A stretch of 64,000 bases of DNA from Roseiarcus sp050013915 (GTDB lineage Bacteria; Pseudomonadota; Alphaproteobacteria; Rhizobiales; Beijerinckiaceae), in assembly GCA_050013915.1 (NCBI GenBank), contig JBEKEI010000001.1, positions 1 to 64,000 of the forward strand, given 5' to 3'. The number at the start of each line of letters is the position of its first letter. Positions within the stretch are counted from its first letter, which is position 1. A program made the translations under genes and the position numbers. Below are positions 17,627 to 29,900 of this stretch, piece after piece. The notes under the pieces are model-generated. The model saw only the letters and a list, made by a program, of their open reading frames with translations. It had not been told where the DNA came from and did no database searches.

Positions 17627-18885
17627 GCGTCGAGGTCGCCACCCTGCCCTCCGGGCTTCGGGTCGTCACCGATGCGATCTCCCATTTGCGGACAGCCTCG
17701 CTCGGGGTCTTCGTCGGCGCGGGGTCGCGCAACGAGCGGCTCCAGGAACACGGCCTGTCGCATCTGCTCGAACACATGGCGTTCAAGGGCACCGCCCGGC
17801 GCAGCGCGCGCGAAATCGCCGAGGAGATCGAAAATGCCGGCGGCGACCTCAACGCCGAGACGGGCGTCGAGCAGACCGCCTATCTGGCGCGCGTGCTCGG
17901 CGAGGACGCCCCGCTCGCGCTCGACATACTCGCCGACATCCTCACCGAGAGCCGGTTCGACGCCGGCGAACTGGAGCGCGAGAAGGGCGTGATCCTGCAG
18001 GAGATCGGCGCGGTCGAAGACACGCCCGACGACCTCGTGTTCGACCTGTTCACGGCGGCCGCCTGGCCCGATCAGCCGATCGGGCGGCCGATCCTGGGCA
18101 CGCGCGAGCGCGTCGGCGCGTTCGACCGCGGCGCGATCGACTGTTATCTGCGCCATCACTACCAGGCGGGGGCGACGATCGTGGCCGCCGCCGGCGCCGT
18201 CTCGCACGCCGAGATCGTCGCGATCTGCCAGCGGCGCTTCGAGGCGCTCGGCCGCCGGGAGGCGCCGGCCGCGGCGCCGGCGGCCTATCGCGGCGGCGAG
18301 ATCCTGCTGAAGAAGTCGCTCGGCCAGACCCATATCGTGGTCGGCTTCGAGGGACGCGCGGTGCACGCCGCCGATCACGACGCCGCCCATGTCTTCGCCG
18401 CGGCGGCCGGCGGGGGCATGTCGTCGCGCCTGTTCCAGGAAGTGCGCGAGAAGCGCGGCCTCGCCTATTCGATCTATGCGTTCCACTGGGCCTATTCGGA
18501 CGTCGGGCTGATGGGCTTCTACGCGGGAACCGCGCCCAGGGACGCCGGCGAATTGATGGCCGCGGCGCTCGATTGCCTCGGCGAGGCCGCCGCGACGCTC
18601 AGCGAGGAGGAGGTCCAGCGCGCCAAGGCGCAGATGAAGGTCTCGCTCCTGACCGCGCTCGAATCCTCGGGCGCGCGCGCGCAACAGATCGCGCGCCAGA
18701 TGTTCGTCTACGGACGCCCGCTCAGCGCGGCCGAAATGGTCGCGCGCATCGAGCGGCTCGACGTCGGGGAAGTTCGCGCGGCGGGCGCCGCGATGCTGCG
18801 GTCGGCCCCGACCGTGGCGGCGATCGGCCGAACCGGCAAGGTCGTCGACCAGGCGCGCGTGGCCCGGCGCCTGGCCGGCGTCTGA
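17623..18885 (+). CDS. M16-family zinc peptidase (mitochondrial processing peptidase-like)
   Basis: A 420-residue protease of the pitrilysin clan. The inverted zinc motif HxxEH is HLLEH at residues 47-51, followed by the downstream Glu-rich helix EREKGVILQEI. The Gly-rich loop GGGMSSRLFQEVREKRGLAYS matches processing-peptidase subunits. It overlaps thrC by 4 bases, an arrangement common in alphaproteobacteria. No signal peptide is seen, so it probably acts in the cytoplasm. Confidence 0.93.
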   Translation: MSVEVATLPSGLRVVTDAISHLRTASLGVFVGAGSRNERLQEHGLSHLLEHMAFKGTARRSAREIAEEIENAGGDLNAETGVEQTAYLARVLGEDAPLALDILADILTESRFDAGELEREKGVILQEIGAVEDTPDDLVFDLFTAAAWPDQPIGRPILGTRERVGAFDRGAIDCYLRHHYQAGATIVAAAGAVSHAEIVAICQRRFEALGRREAPAAAPAAYRGGEILLKKSLGQTHIVVGFEGRAVHAADHDAAHVFAAAAGGGMSSRLFQEVREKRGLAYSIYAFHWAYSDVGLMGFYAGTAPRDAGELMAAALDCLGEAAATLSEEEVQRAKAQMKVSLLTALESSGARAQQIARQMFVYGRPLSAAEMVARIERLDVGEVRAAGAAMLRSAPTVAAIGRTGKVVDQARVARRLAGV

Positions 18886-18894
18886 GACCGCCCG

Positions 18895-19512
18895 GTGGCG
18901 CTGTTCCGCATCAACCGATCGGTCGATCCGGCGCCGCTGCTGCGCGGCGCCGGGCTCTACCTGCGTCCAGCCCAGGGCGGCGACTATGCCGCCTGGTCGA
19001 CCCTGCGCGAGGCGAGCCGCGAATTCCTGACGCCCTGGGAGCCGACCTGGCCGGCCGACGATCTCACGCGCGGCGCGTTCCGCCGCCGCCTGCGCCGCCA
19101 GAGCGAGGAGATCGCGCGCGACGAATCCTTCGCCTTCCTCATCTTCGCCGAAGGCTCCGACGTCCTGCTCGGCGGAATCACCATCGGCGGAATCCGGCGC
19201 GGCGTCGCCCAGGCGGCCTCGCTCGGCTACTGGATGGGCGCGCCCCACGCGGGCAGGGGCCACATGACGCGGGCCGTCGCGGTCGCCGCCGCTTTTGCGT
19301 TCTCGACCCTGCGGCTGCACCGTCTCGAGGCCGCCTGCATCCCCGGCAATGTCGCCTCGGCGACCCTGCTCGAGCGCAACGGCTTCCAACGCGAGGGCTT
19401 CGCGCGCGGCTATCTCTGCATCAACGGCGCCTGGCGCGACCACTATCTGTTCGGCCTGCTCGAAGGCGAGGCGGCGCGCGGCCTCGATCGACAGGCCCCC
19501 GCGCTGCGCTGA
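18895..19512 (+). CDS. GNAT acetyltransferase, RimJ/RimL type
   Basis: A 205-residue N-acetyltransferase. It has an N-terminal GLYLRPAQGGDYAAW, the central LGYWMGAPHAGRGHMTRAV acetyl-CoA loop and the family C-terminal NVASATLLERNGFQREGFARGY. RimJ acetylates the N-terminus of ribosomal protein S5; whether this one does is inferred. The GTG start lies 9 bases after the peptidase stop, consistent with a thrC-peptidase-acetyltransferase operon. Confidence 0.88.
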   Translation: MALFRINRSVDPAPLLRGAGLYLRPAQGGDYAAWSTLREASREFLTPWEPTWPADDLTRGAFRRRLRRQSEEIARDESFAFLIFAEGSDVLLGGITIGGIRRGVAQAASLGYWMGAPHAGRGHMTRAVAVAAAFAFSTLRLHRLEAACIPGNVASATLLERNGFQREGFARGYLCINGAWRDHYLFGLLEGEAARGLDRQAPALR

Positions 19513-19642
19513 TCGTGGCTTGCCCGGCAGCCGCCGAGACGCTACCAGTCCCCGCCATCGTGGCGCAGGGGGCGGGGCGCCGAGGTTTGACGACCCCCAC
19601 CGGGCGAGGCGAACGGCCGGCGAAGAGGATGAAGGTAGACAA

Positions 19643-22510
19643 TTGCATCGCTTGCTTCGCCTCGCCGTCCTGCTGTTGTGTTTCGGCGTCGGCTGTCAAT
19701 CGGCTTTCGCGCTGAAGCTGACGCGGGTTCCGCTCGACGCCGACGCCGTCGATCTGGCGACCGCGATCGAGTTCCACTTCGCACAGGGCGACCACCTCCA
19801 GGTCGAGACGGCGCCGGGGGCCGACGGCGTCGTGCGCCGGATCGAGGTCAGCGCGCTCGAGGCGGGCGCCCAGCCGTCCTGGATCGTGTTCGCGCTGACC
19901 AACGATTCGGACGAGCAGCTCGTGCGCCTCATCGTCGCTCCGCATTACCGGCTCGTCGGCTCGGGCGTCGTGTGGCCCGATCTCGGCTCGAGCCGCGTCA
20001 CGACGATCACGGCGAGCGAGGGCAATCCGCCGGAAAGGGAGGACGTCGTCGACGCCGACGTCTTTCGCCTGACGCTCGACCCCGGTCAGACGGTCACCTA
20101 TGTCGCCGAACTGCGCACGCCGAACCTGCCGCAGATCTATCTGTGGGAGCCCGACGCCTTCAAGGAGAAGACGACCGGGTTGACCCTCTATCAGGGCATC
20201 GTCATCGGCATAGCCGGGCTGCTGGCGCTGTTCCTGACGATCGTGTTCGTCGTCCGGGGCGCGCTGATATTTCCCGCAGCGGCGGCGCTCGCCTGGACGG
20301 TGCTCGCCTATGTCTGCATCGATTTCGGCTTCTGGCGCAAGATATTCGGGTTCGACGACGATTCCGAGCGGGTCTGGCGCGCGGGCGTCGAGGCGACGCT
20401 CGGCGCGACGCTGATCATCTTCCTGTTTGCCTATCTCAACCTGCGCCGCTGGCACGTGCGCTATTCCCACATCGCCGCCGTCTGGCTGCTGCTGATGGCG
20501 GCGGTCGTCGCGCTGTCGATCTACAATGCGCCGATCGCGGCGGGCGTCGCCCGCATCTCGATCGCCACCGTCGCCGGCATCGGCTTCATCCTGATCCTCA
20601 ACATGGCGGCGCGCGGCTCCGACCGCGCGGTGATGCTGATTCCGACCTGGTTCCTGCTGGTCGTCTGGGTGGCGGCGGCGGGCTTCACGGTCATGGGGAC
20701 GTTCGCCAACGATCTGGCGGCGCCGGGGCTGATCGGCGGCCTCGTGCTGATCGTGATGCTGATCGGCTTCACCGTCATGCAGAACGCATTTTCCGGGTCG
20801 AATGTCTCCAATTTCCGCGGCGTCGACGCCGAGCGCCGGGCGCTCGCGATGACCGGCTGCGGCGATGCGATCTTCGACTGGAACGTCGATATCGACCAGA
20901 TCCACGCGAGCGTGGAGATCGAGGCCCAGCTCGGGCTCAAGCGCGGCGCCCTCGAGGGGCCGGCGGCGTCCTGGCTCGAGATCATCCATCCCATGGACCG
21001 CGACCGCTATCGGGCCGCGCTCGACGGCCTGCTGCAGCAGCGCTGCGGCCGTATCAACCACGACATCCGGCTGCGCGCCGCCGACGGCCACTATTTCTGG
21101 TTCGTCATGAAGGCGCGCCCGGTGGTCAACGCCGAAGGCGAGGTTGTTCGCGTCATCGGTTCGCTCGCCGACGTCACCGAGATCAAGACCGCCGAGGAGC
21201 GCATGCTCCACGACGCCGTCCACGACAATCTGACCGGCCTGCCCAACCGGGAATTGTTCTTCGACCGTCTCGAGACCGCGATCGTCGCCGCGCGCCGGCC
21301 CGGCGCCTCCACGCCTGCCGTGCTGGTGATCGACATCGACCGTTTCAAGCAGATCAACGACGCCGTCGGGCTCTCGTTCGGCGATTCCGTCCTCCTGACC
21401 GTCGCGCGCCGGCTGGCGCGCAACCTCGCCCCGAGCGACACGCTGGCGCGGCTGGCGGGCGACCAGTTCGGCGCCATCGTGCTCATGGAGGACAACGCCG
21501 GTCGGATCGAGGAGATCGTCGAGGCGATCCGCAACACGCTGGCGACCCCGATCAGCTTCGGCGAACGGGAGGTCGCGCTGACCGTCTCGGTCGGCGTCGC
21601 CCGCTTCGACCCCGATTTTCCCGGCAAGGGCGGCGAGCTGCACAGGGACGCCGAGATCGCGATGGCCAACGCCAAGATGCGCGGGGGCGATCGCGCCGCC
21701 TATTTCGAGCCGGCGATGCGCGCCCAGCGCTCCGACCAGCCCTCGCTCGCGGTGGAGCTGCGCCGCGCGCTGGAGCGCAGCGAGATCAAGGTCTTCTTCC
21801 AGCCGATCGTGCGGCTCGAGGACCGCACGGTCGCCGGCTTCGAGGCGCAGCTCCGCTGGCAGCATCCGCGGCTCGGACAATTGAACCCGCCCGATTTCAT
21901 GCCGCTCGCCGAGGAGACCGGCTTCGTCGTCGATCTCGGCGTGTTCGCAATGCACGAGACCGCGCGCGAACTCTCCGCCTGGCAGCGCGCGCTCGAGGTC
22001 GAGCCGCCGATCTTCGCCAGCATCAACGTCTCCTCGCGCCAGCTGCTGCGCCACGATCTCCTCAAGGACGTCCAGGCTGCGCTGAGCCGCAGCTATGTGC
22101 TGCGCGGGACGCTCAAGCTCGAGCTGACGGAAAGCCTGGTGATGGAGAATCCGGAATTCGCCGCGCAGATGCTGCAGCGAATCCGCGAGATCGGCGCCGG
22201 CCTCTCGCTCGACGATTTCGGCATCGGCTATTCCTCGCTCGGCCATCTCCAGCGCTATCATTTCGACACGCTGAAGATCGACCAGTCGCTGGTGCGCCAG
22301 AACGCCGTCGGGGCGCGCCCGGTCATCCTGCGATCGGTGATCGCCATGGCCCATGACCTCGGCATGGACGTCGTGGCGGAAGGCGCCGAGACCGAATCGG
22401 ATGCGGTCGAACTGTCCCAGCTCGGCTGCGAGTTCGCGCAGGGCTTCGCGTTCGGCCAGCCGCTCACCGCCGCCGAGGCGCGCAAACTGATGGGCGCCGA
22501 GGCGGCCTGA
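19643..22510 (+). CDS. Membrane GGDEF/EAL c-di-GMP protein with PAS domain
   Basis: A 955-residue signalling protein. The TTG at 19643 follows an AAGG site and gives a signal-like N-terminus (LHRLLRLAVLLLCFGVGC). A periplasmic domain of about 160 residues comes first, then about seven membrane helices (residues 185-390), a PAS domain, GGDEF and EAL. The GGDEF motif is AGDQF near residue 606, so cyclase activity is doubtful. The EAL domain reads EAQLRW near 733, keeping the catalytic Glu, plus ELTES, LDDFGIGYSS, LKIDQS and AEGAET. A c-di-GMP phosphodiesterase is the best reading. Confidence 0.9.
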   Translation: MHRLLRLAVLLLCFGVGCQSAFALKLTRVPLDADAVDLATAIEFHFAQGDHLQVETAPGADGVVRRIEVSALEAGAQPSWIVFALTNDSDEQLVRLIVAPHYRLVGSGVVWPDLGSSRVTTITASEGNPPEREDVVDADVFRLTLDPGQTVTYVAELRTPNLPQIYLWEPDAFKEKTTGLTLYQGIVIGIAGLLALFLTIVFVVRGALIFPAAAALAWTVLAYVCIDFGFWRKIFGFDDDSERVWRAGVEATLGATLIIFLFAYLNLRRWHVRYSHIAAVWLLLMAAVVALSIYNAPIAAGVARISIATVAGIGFILILNMAARGSDRAVMLIPTWFLLVVWVAAAGFTVMGTFANDLAAPGLIGGLVLIVMLIGFTVMQNAFSGSNVSNFRGVDAERRALAMTGCGDAIFDWNVDIDQIHASVEIEAQLGLKRGALEGPAASWLEIIHPMDRDRYRAALDGLLQQRCGRINHDIRLRAADGHYFWFVMKARPVVNAEGEVVRVIGSLADVTEIKTAEERMLHDAVHDNLTGLPNRELFFDRLETAIVAARRPGASTPAVLVIDIDRFKQINDAVGLSFGDSVLLTVARRLARNLAPSDTLARLAGDQFGAIVLMEDNAGRIEEIVEAIRNTLATPISFGEREVALTVSVGVARFDPDFPGKGGELHRDAEIAMANAKMRGGDRAAYFEPAMRAQRSDQPSLAVELRRALERSEIKVFFQPIVRLEDRTVAGFEAQLRWQHPRLGQLNPPDFMPLAEETGFVVDLGVFAMHETARELSAWQRALEVEPPIFASINVSSRQLLRHDLLKDVQAALSRSYVLRGTLKLELTESLVMENPEFAAQMLQRIREIGAGLSLDDFGIGYSSLGHLQRYHFDTLKIDQSLVRQNAVGARPVILRSVIAMAHDLGMDVVAEGAETESDAVELSQLGCEFAQGFAFGQPLTAAEARKLMGAEAA

Positions 22511-22600
22511 CCCGACCGGCGCCCGGCGAATGTTGGGGAGAAGCGGCCGCCTCCCCTTGCCGCGACCGCGGCCAGCGCCGATCTATGGAAGGAGGCAAAA

Positions 22601-24517
22601 ATGCAGTTTCCGCCCTCCTTCCTCGATGAGATCCGCGCGCGGCTGCCGGTTTCGGAGGTGGCGGGCAAGCGCGTGAAATTGAGGAAGCAGGGCCGGGAAT
22701 GGGCCGGCCTGTCGCCGTTCACCGCGGAAAAGACCCCCTCGTTCTTCGTCAACGACCAGAAGGGGCGCTATTTCGACTTCTCGTCGAACAAGAACGGCGA
22801 CGTCTTCAGCTTCCTCATGGACACCGAGGGCCTCAGCTTTCCCGAGGCGGTCGAGCGCCTCGCCGGGATGGCGGGGCTGCCGATGCCGGTCCAGTCGCCC
22901 GAAGGCCTGGAGCAGGAGCGCCAGCGCGCCTCGCTGCACGAAATCATGGCGCTGGCGGCCAGGTTCTTCGAGACCGCGCTTCACGACAAGGGCGGCGCGA
23001 AGGCGCGCGGCTATCTCGCCGACCGGGGGCTCGACGCCCCGGCCCAAAGCGAATTCGGCCTCGGCTACGGCCCGCCCGACCGTTTCGCGATGCGCGACGC
23101 GCTCGCCGCCAAGGGGGTGAGCGCGCAGGACATGATCGCCGGCGGGCTGCTGGTCAACGGCGAGGATATCGCGGTTCCCTACGATCGCTTCCGCGACCGG
23201 GTGATGTTTCCGATCCACGACGCTTCGGGCCGCGTCGTCGCGTTCGGCGGCCGCGCGATGGACGCCAGCGTCAAGCCGAAATATCTCAATTCGCCGGAAA
23301 CGGCGCTGTTCCACAAGAGCGCGGTGCTGTTCAACCATCATCGCGCGCGCAAGGCGGCGCACGAGCGGGGCGCCGTGATCGTCGTCGAGGGTTATGTCGA
23401 CGTCATCGCCCTCGCCCAGGTCGGCTATCCCAACGCGGTCGCGCCGCTCGGCACCGCGCTGACCGCCGAGCAGTGCGAATTGGTCTGGCGCATGGCCGAG
23501 GAGCCGACCCTGTGCTTCGACGGCGACCGGGCCGGACGCAAGGCGGCGTTCCGGGCGGTCGAAATCGCCCTGCCGCTGATCGGCCCGGGCAAGAGCCTGC
23601 GCTTCGCCCTCCTGCCCGAGGGCCAGGATCCCGACGATCTCGCCCGCTCCGGCGGCGCCGGCGCGGTCGCGGCGGTCATGGAAGCCGCCAAGCCGCTGGC
23701 GGAAATGCTGTTTCTGCGCGAGACCGAAGGCCGCGGCTTCGACACGCCCGAGCGGCGCGCGGCGCTCGAACGGCGCCTGCGCGGCCTGACCCGCGGCATC
23801 GCCGACGAGACGCTCCGCCGCCACTACTGGCAGGACATGGAATCCCGGCTGGCGCGCTTCTTCGGCGCCGCCGGACCCGCCCCGGCGCGCCGCTCCGGGG
23901 CGCGGTCCGGGGGCGGCGCGTCGGGCTGGCGGCCCGGCTTTGCCAACCGCGGCCCCCGGCTCGGCATCGCCGGCCAGCCGCTGCCGAGGCGGGCCGAGCT
24001 CGCTGGAAGGTCCGGCGAGGCGCCGCGCGACATCGTCATCCTGGCGATCCTCGTCAGCCATCCCGGGCTGCTGGACAAAAATATCGAGGAAATCGCCGGC
24101 CTCGACCTGTCCAGCCGCGCCCTGACCGCCTTTCGCGACCTCTTGCTGGCGCACGCGCTCGACCCCTCGGCGCGCGCCGAGGCCGCCGACGGGCCGGCTT
24201 TCGCGGCCCAGCGCGACCGCATCCTGCGGCGCGCGGCCGGGATGCCGGTCTGGTGGTGCCTGCGGCCGGAGGCCGACCCTGCCGACGCCGAGCAGGTTTT
24301 ACGTCAGACCCTGGCCTTGCATCGCAAGGCCAGGGCGCTAAATAGGGAGCTGAACATGGCGGAGAGGGCGCTCGCGATCGAGGCGGCGCCCGAAATCACC
24401 GAGCAGAACTTCGGCATGCTGCGCGACATCAAGGAAAATCTCGCCGATCTCGCCAATTCGGAAGCCGCGATCGAGGGATTCGGCGCGCTCTCGGGCAGGA
24501 AGTCGCCGCCGGTCTGA
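22601..24517 (+). CDS. dnaG: DNA primase DnaG with substituted zinc ligands
   Basis: Synthesises RNA primers for replication; 638 residues. The N-terminal module aligns with zinc-ribbon primases, but the CHCC ligands are Ser38, Thr41, Asp59 and Ser62 (LSPFTAEKTPSF, FDFSSNKNGD). The catalytic TOPRIM core is intact: FGGRAMD, VVEGYVDVIAL, PLGTALT and CFDGDRAGRKAA. A helicase-interacting C-terminal region follows after a Gly/Arg-rich linker. The start follows GGAGG. rpoD lies 247 bases downstream, the usual dnaG-rpoD order. Confidence 0.95.
   Translation: MQFPPSFLDEIRARLPVSEVAGKRVKLRKQGREWAGLSPFTAEKTPSFFVNDQKGRYFDFSSNKNGDVFSFLMDTEGLSFPEAVERLAGMAGLPMPVQSPEGLEQERQRASLHEIMALAARFFETALHDKGGAKARGYLADRGLDAPAQSEFGLGYGPPDRFAMRDALAAKGVSAQDMIAGGLLVNGEDIAVPYDRFRDRVMFPIHDASGRVVAFGGRAMDASVKPKYLNSPETALFHKSAVLFNHHRARKAAHERGAVIVVEGYVDVIALAQVGYPNAVAPLGTALTAEQCELVWRMAEEPTLCFDGDRAGRKAAFRAVEIALPLIGPGKSLRFALLPEGQDPDDLARSGGAGAVAAVMEAAKPLAEMLFLRETEGRGFDTPERRAALERRLRGLTRGIADETLRRHYWQDMESRLARFFGAAGPAPARRSGARSGGGASGWRPGFANRGPRLGIAGQPLPRRAELAGRSGEAPRDIVILAILVSHPGLLDKNIEEIAGLDLSSRALTAFRDLLLAHALDPSARAEAADGPAFAAQRDRILRRAAGMPVWWCLRPEADPADAEQVLRQTLALHRKARALNRELNMAERALAIEAAPEITEQNFGMLRDIKENLADLANSEAAIEGFGALSGRKSPPV
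24309..24335 (+). repeat. 11-bp perfect inverted repeat inside dnaG
   Basis: CCCTGGCCTTG, a 5-base loop, then its exact complement, inside the last part of the dnaG coding sequence. Nothing like a T run follows. It may be chance or an RNA structure affecting the dnaG-rpoD message. Confidence 0.6.
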
Positions 24518-24764
24518 CGACCCCTCGGCGGCCCATGGACTCTGGGTTAACGAAGGGTTAGGGGCTATGGCCGATTTTGGGGCGATCGAATCAGACTCGC
24601 GCCGGCGCAAACGAGAGGCTGCTTTTCCCGGGAAATGAGCGACACAGCGGCGCCGCGGCCGGGTCGACGCCAATCGGATGGCTGCCGCGCCGGGTCGCGG
24701 CCGGACCAGCCCCCGCATCCAGAGAGCGATTGTGTTTCGGCGTCGAACCGACGGAGTAGGATGA

Positions 24765-26810
<2,046 letters not shown>

Positions 26811-26943
26811 GGTCGGGGACTTTGGCGGAAGTCGCGGCGCCCGAGCCGATGCCGCAATAGCTGCGGATAAGCGCGCATCGAGGGCGCGGTTCGCGGCAGG
26901 TTCTATGGACCGCGCCGTCGTCGGCCGATAGCGTGCGCGGCGA

Positions 26944-29900
26944 ATGGAGCTCTTTGCAGCAGCCGGGATCGAGTTGCCGCCGAGTGGGGCGGGACGCCGC
27001 GGCAAGCGCAGCCTGCCGCGAAGCCTGCGCGTGCCGCTGTTCAACTTCAAGGTCGTGGAGAAGGCGCGGACTCTGAGCGCCTTTGCGCCGAGCGTGGCGA
27101 TGACCAGGGCGGCGCAGGACTACGCGCGCAAGATCAAGAATCCAAAGTTTCTGAAGCAGAAGGAAACGGCGGTTCGGCCGCTGTTCATTCAGGAAATCCT
27201 GCAAACTCTGCTCGGCTATCGCCCCTATGATCCGGCCGAGCCCCACACGCTGAGGCATGAACAGAGCATCCGCGCCGGCGCCGTCGACGTCGCCATCGGC
27301 CGGTTCAATCGTCCAGGCGCCGCCGACGAGATCGTCGCGCCGTTCGAACTGAAGGGCCCCGATTCCGACGACCTCGACCGCATCATGCCCGGTCGCGGCC
27401 GCAGTCCGGTGCAGCAGGCCTGGGACTATGCGATCGATGCGCCGGGCTCGCGCTGGGTTCTCGTCTCGAACTGTCTCGAGATTCGGCTCTACGGCTTCGG
27501 GCGCGGGCGCGACGCCTATGAATTGTTCGACCTCACGCGGCTCGACGAACCGGAGGAACATGCGCGGCTTTGGCTGGTCCTGTCCGCCGATCGCCTGCTG
27601 GGCGGGGCCACCGACCGTCTGCTCCGCGAGACCGACAGCGCCTACAAGGACATCACCGACGAACTCTACCGCCAGTACAAGGGGCTGCGCGACCGGCTCA
27701 TCGCGTTCCTGACCGGCTCGGCCGACGGGCCGAACCTCCCCGCGCTTGCGGCGATCGAACCGGCGCAAAAGCTCCTCGATAGAATCCTGTTCATCGCCTT
27801 TGCCCAACGCACCGATCTTCTCCCGGACAGACTCCTCGAGGACGCCTCGAAAGATCAGAACAAATTCGTCCCGCAGCCGATCTGGATGAACTTTCTCGCC
27901 TTGTTCCGCGCGGTGGATCGCGGCAACGACCGGCTGGCCGTCTGGGCGTATAATGGCGGTCTCTTCGCTCGGGACCCGCTCGCCGACACGGTGGTGCTGC
28001 CGGACGCTCTGGCGCAGGACGTCGCCCAGCTCGGCCAGTGGGACTACCGGCGCGAAGTGCCGGTCACCGTGCTCGGCCATATCTTCGAGCAGTCGATCAC
28101 CGACATCGAAAAACTCAAGGCCGAGAGCAAGGGCGAGGCGCCGCCCCTCGTCTCGAAGCGCAAGCGCGAGGGCGTCGTCTACACGCCTGACATGGTGACG
28201 CGCTTTCTGGTCGAGCGCACCATCGGCCTGACGCTCGAAGCGCGTCGGGCCGCGCTCTGGGCCGCGCATGGCATGAAGGAGATCGGCGCGGGCGAGGCGG
28301 GCCCCGAGCCCGTGCGCGAGATCGCCTTCTGGCAGGCCTATCTCGCCGCGCTGCGCGATTTCACGATCGTCGATCCCGCCTGCGGGTCCGGCGCGTTTCT
28401 CGTGGCGGCCTTCGACGAAATGGCGCGCCGCTATCGCGGCACGCTCGGCCGCCTGATCGAACTCGGCGTCGAGACCGGCTTCGACCTTTTCGACGAGATC
28501 GTCACCCGAAACCTCCATGGCGTCGATCTCAATCCCGAATCGATCGAGATCACGCGGCTGGCGCTCTGGCTCAAGACGGCGCGGCGCGACCATCGGCTGC
28601 AAAATCTGGAGGCGACGATCCGCTGCGGCGACAGCCTGGTCGACGATCCCAAATTCACCGATCGGCCCTTCGACTGGCCGGCGGCGTTTCCCGGCGTCTT
28701 CGCGCGCGGCGGCTTCGATGTGGTGATCGGCAATCCGCCCTATGTGCGAATGGAGCATCTGAAGACGGTCAAGCCCTATCTGGAACAGCATTACGTCGTC
28801 GCCGCCGACCGCGCCGACCTCTATGCCTATTTCTTCGAGCGGGGGGTTCGGCTCCTGAAGGCCGGCGGACGGCTCGGCTATATCTCGTCTTCGACCTTCT
28901 TCCGCACCGGTTCGGGCGAGAATCTGCGCGTCTTTCTCACCGACGGCGTCGGCGTCGAGAGCGTGGTCGATTTCGGCGACCTGCAGCTCTTCGAAGGGGT
29001 GACGACCTATCCGGCGATTCTGACCCTGCGCAAGGACGAGACGGGGCAAGCCGACGACCTGTCGTTCCTCCTCGTCAAGGATCGGCTTCCCGAAGACCTC
29101 GGCCGCGCCTTCGCGCAGGGGGCGCGTCCGATGGCGCGCGCGCGGCTCGGGCGCGGCTCGTGGCGGTTCGAGGACGATCCGCTGGCGCGGCTGCGGGAGA
29201 AGATCGCCGCCGGCCGCAGGACGCTCGGCGAGGTCTACGGGCCGCCGCTCTATGGCATCAAGACCGGGCTCAACAAGGCTTTCGTCATCGACCGCGCGAC
29301 GCGCGATCGGCTGGTCGCCGCCGATCCGAATTCGGCGGAACTGCTGAAGCCGTTCCTGCGCGGCGAGGACATCAAGCGCTGGCGGGTCGAGAGCGAAGAC
29401 CTGTTCCTCGTCGACACGCCCAAGGGCAAGGTCGACATCACGCGCTATCCCGCCATCCGCGACTGGCTGCTGCCATTCAAGCCGGAACTGGAGAAGCGCG
29501 CGACCAGACAGGAATGGTGGGCATTGCAGCAGGCGCAGTTGGCGTATCAGCCAAAATTGGAAGTTCAGAAGATCCTCTGGCCTCATTTTCAAGATCAGAT
29601 TTCGTTCGCGGCTGACGATGATGGTAAATATCTCAACAACAAGTGCTTTTTTATACCGGTGGCGGATCGCTCGCTCCTCGCGGTGCTCAACTCATCCATC
29701 TCGAGCTTTCAATTGTTCGGCATCGCGCGTCCGAAGCGAGGCGGGTATATCGAGGCGGAGGCCCAATATGTGGCGCAGCTATTCCTGCCGGAGCGACCTT
29801 CGGCAAGGTCCACGCGTCTGGCCGAGCTCGCCCAAATCTGCACCGATGCCGCCCGCGCGCGCTTCTCGCTCCAGGCGGCCTTCCGCCATCGCCTGCTCGA

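Noticed and set aside
19421..22354. Long minus-strand frame opposite the GGDEF/EAL gene.
   Set aside because: Same codon-bias artefact; no ribosome site or domain.
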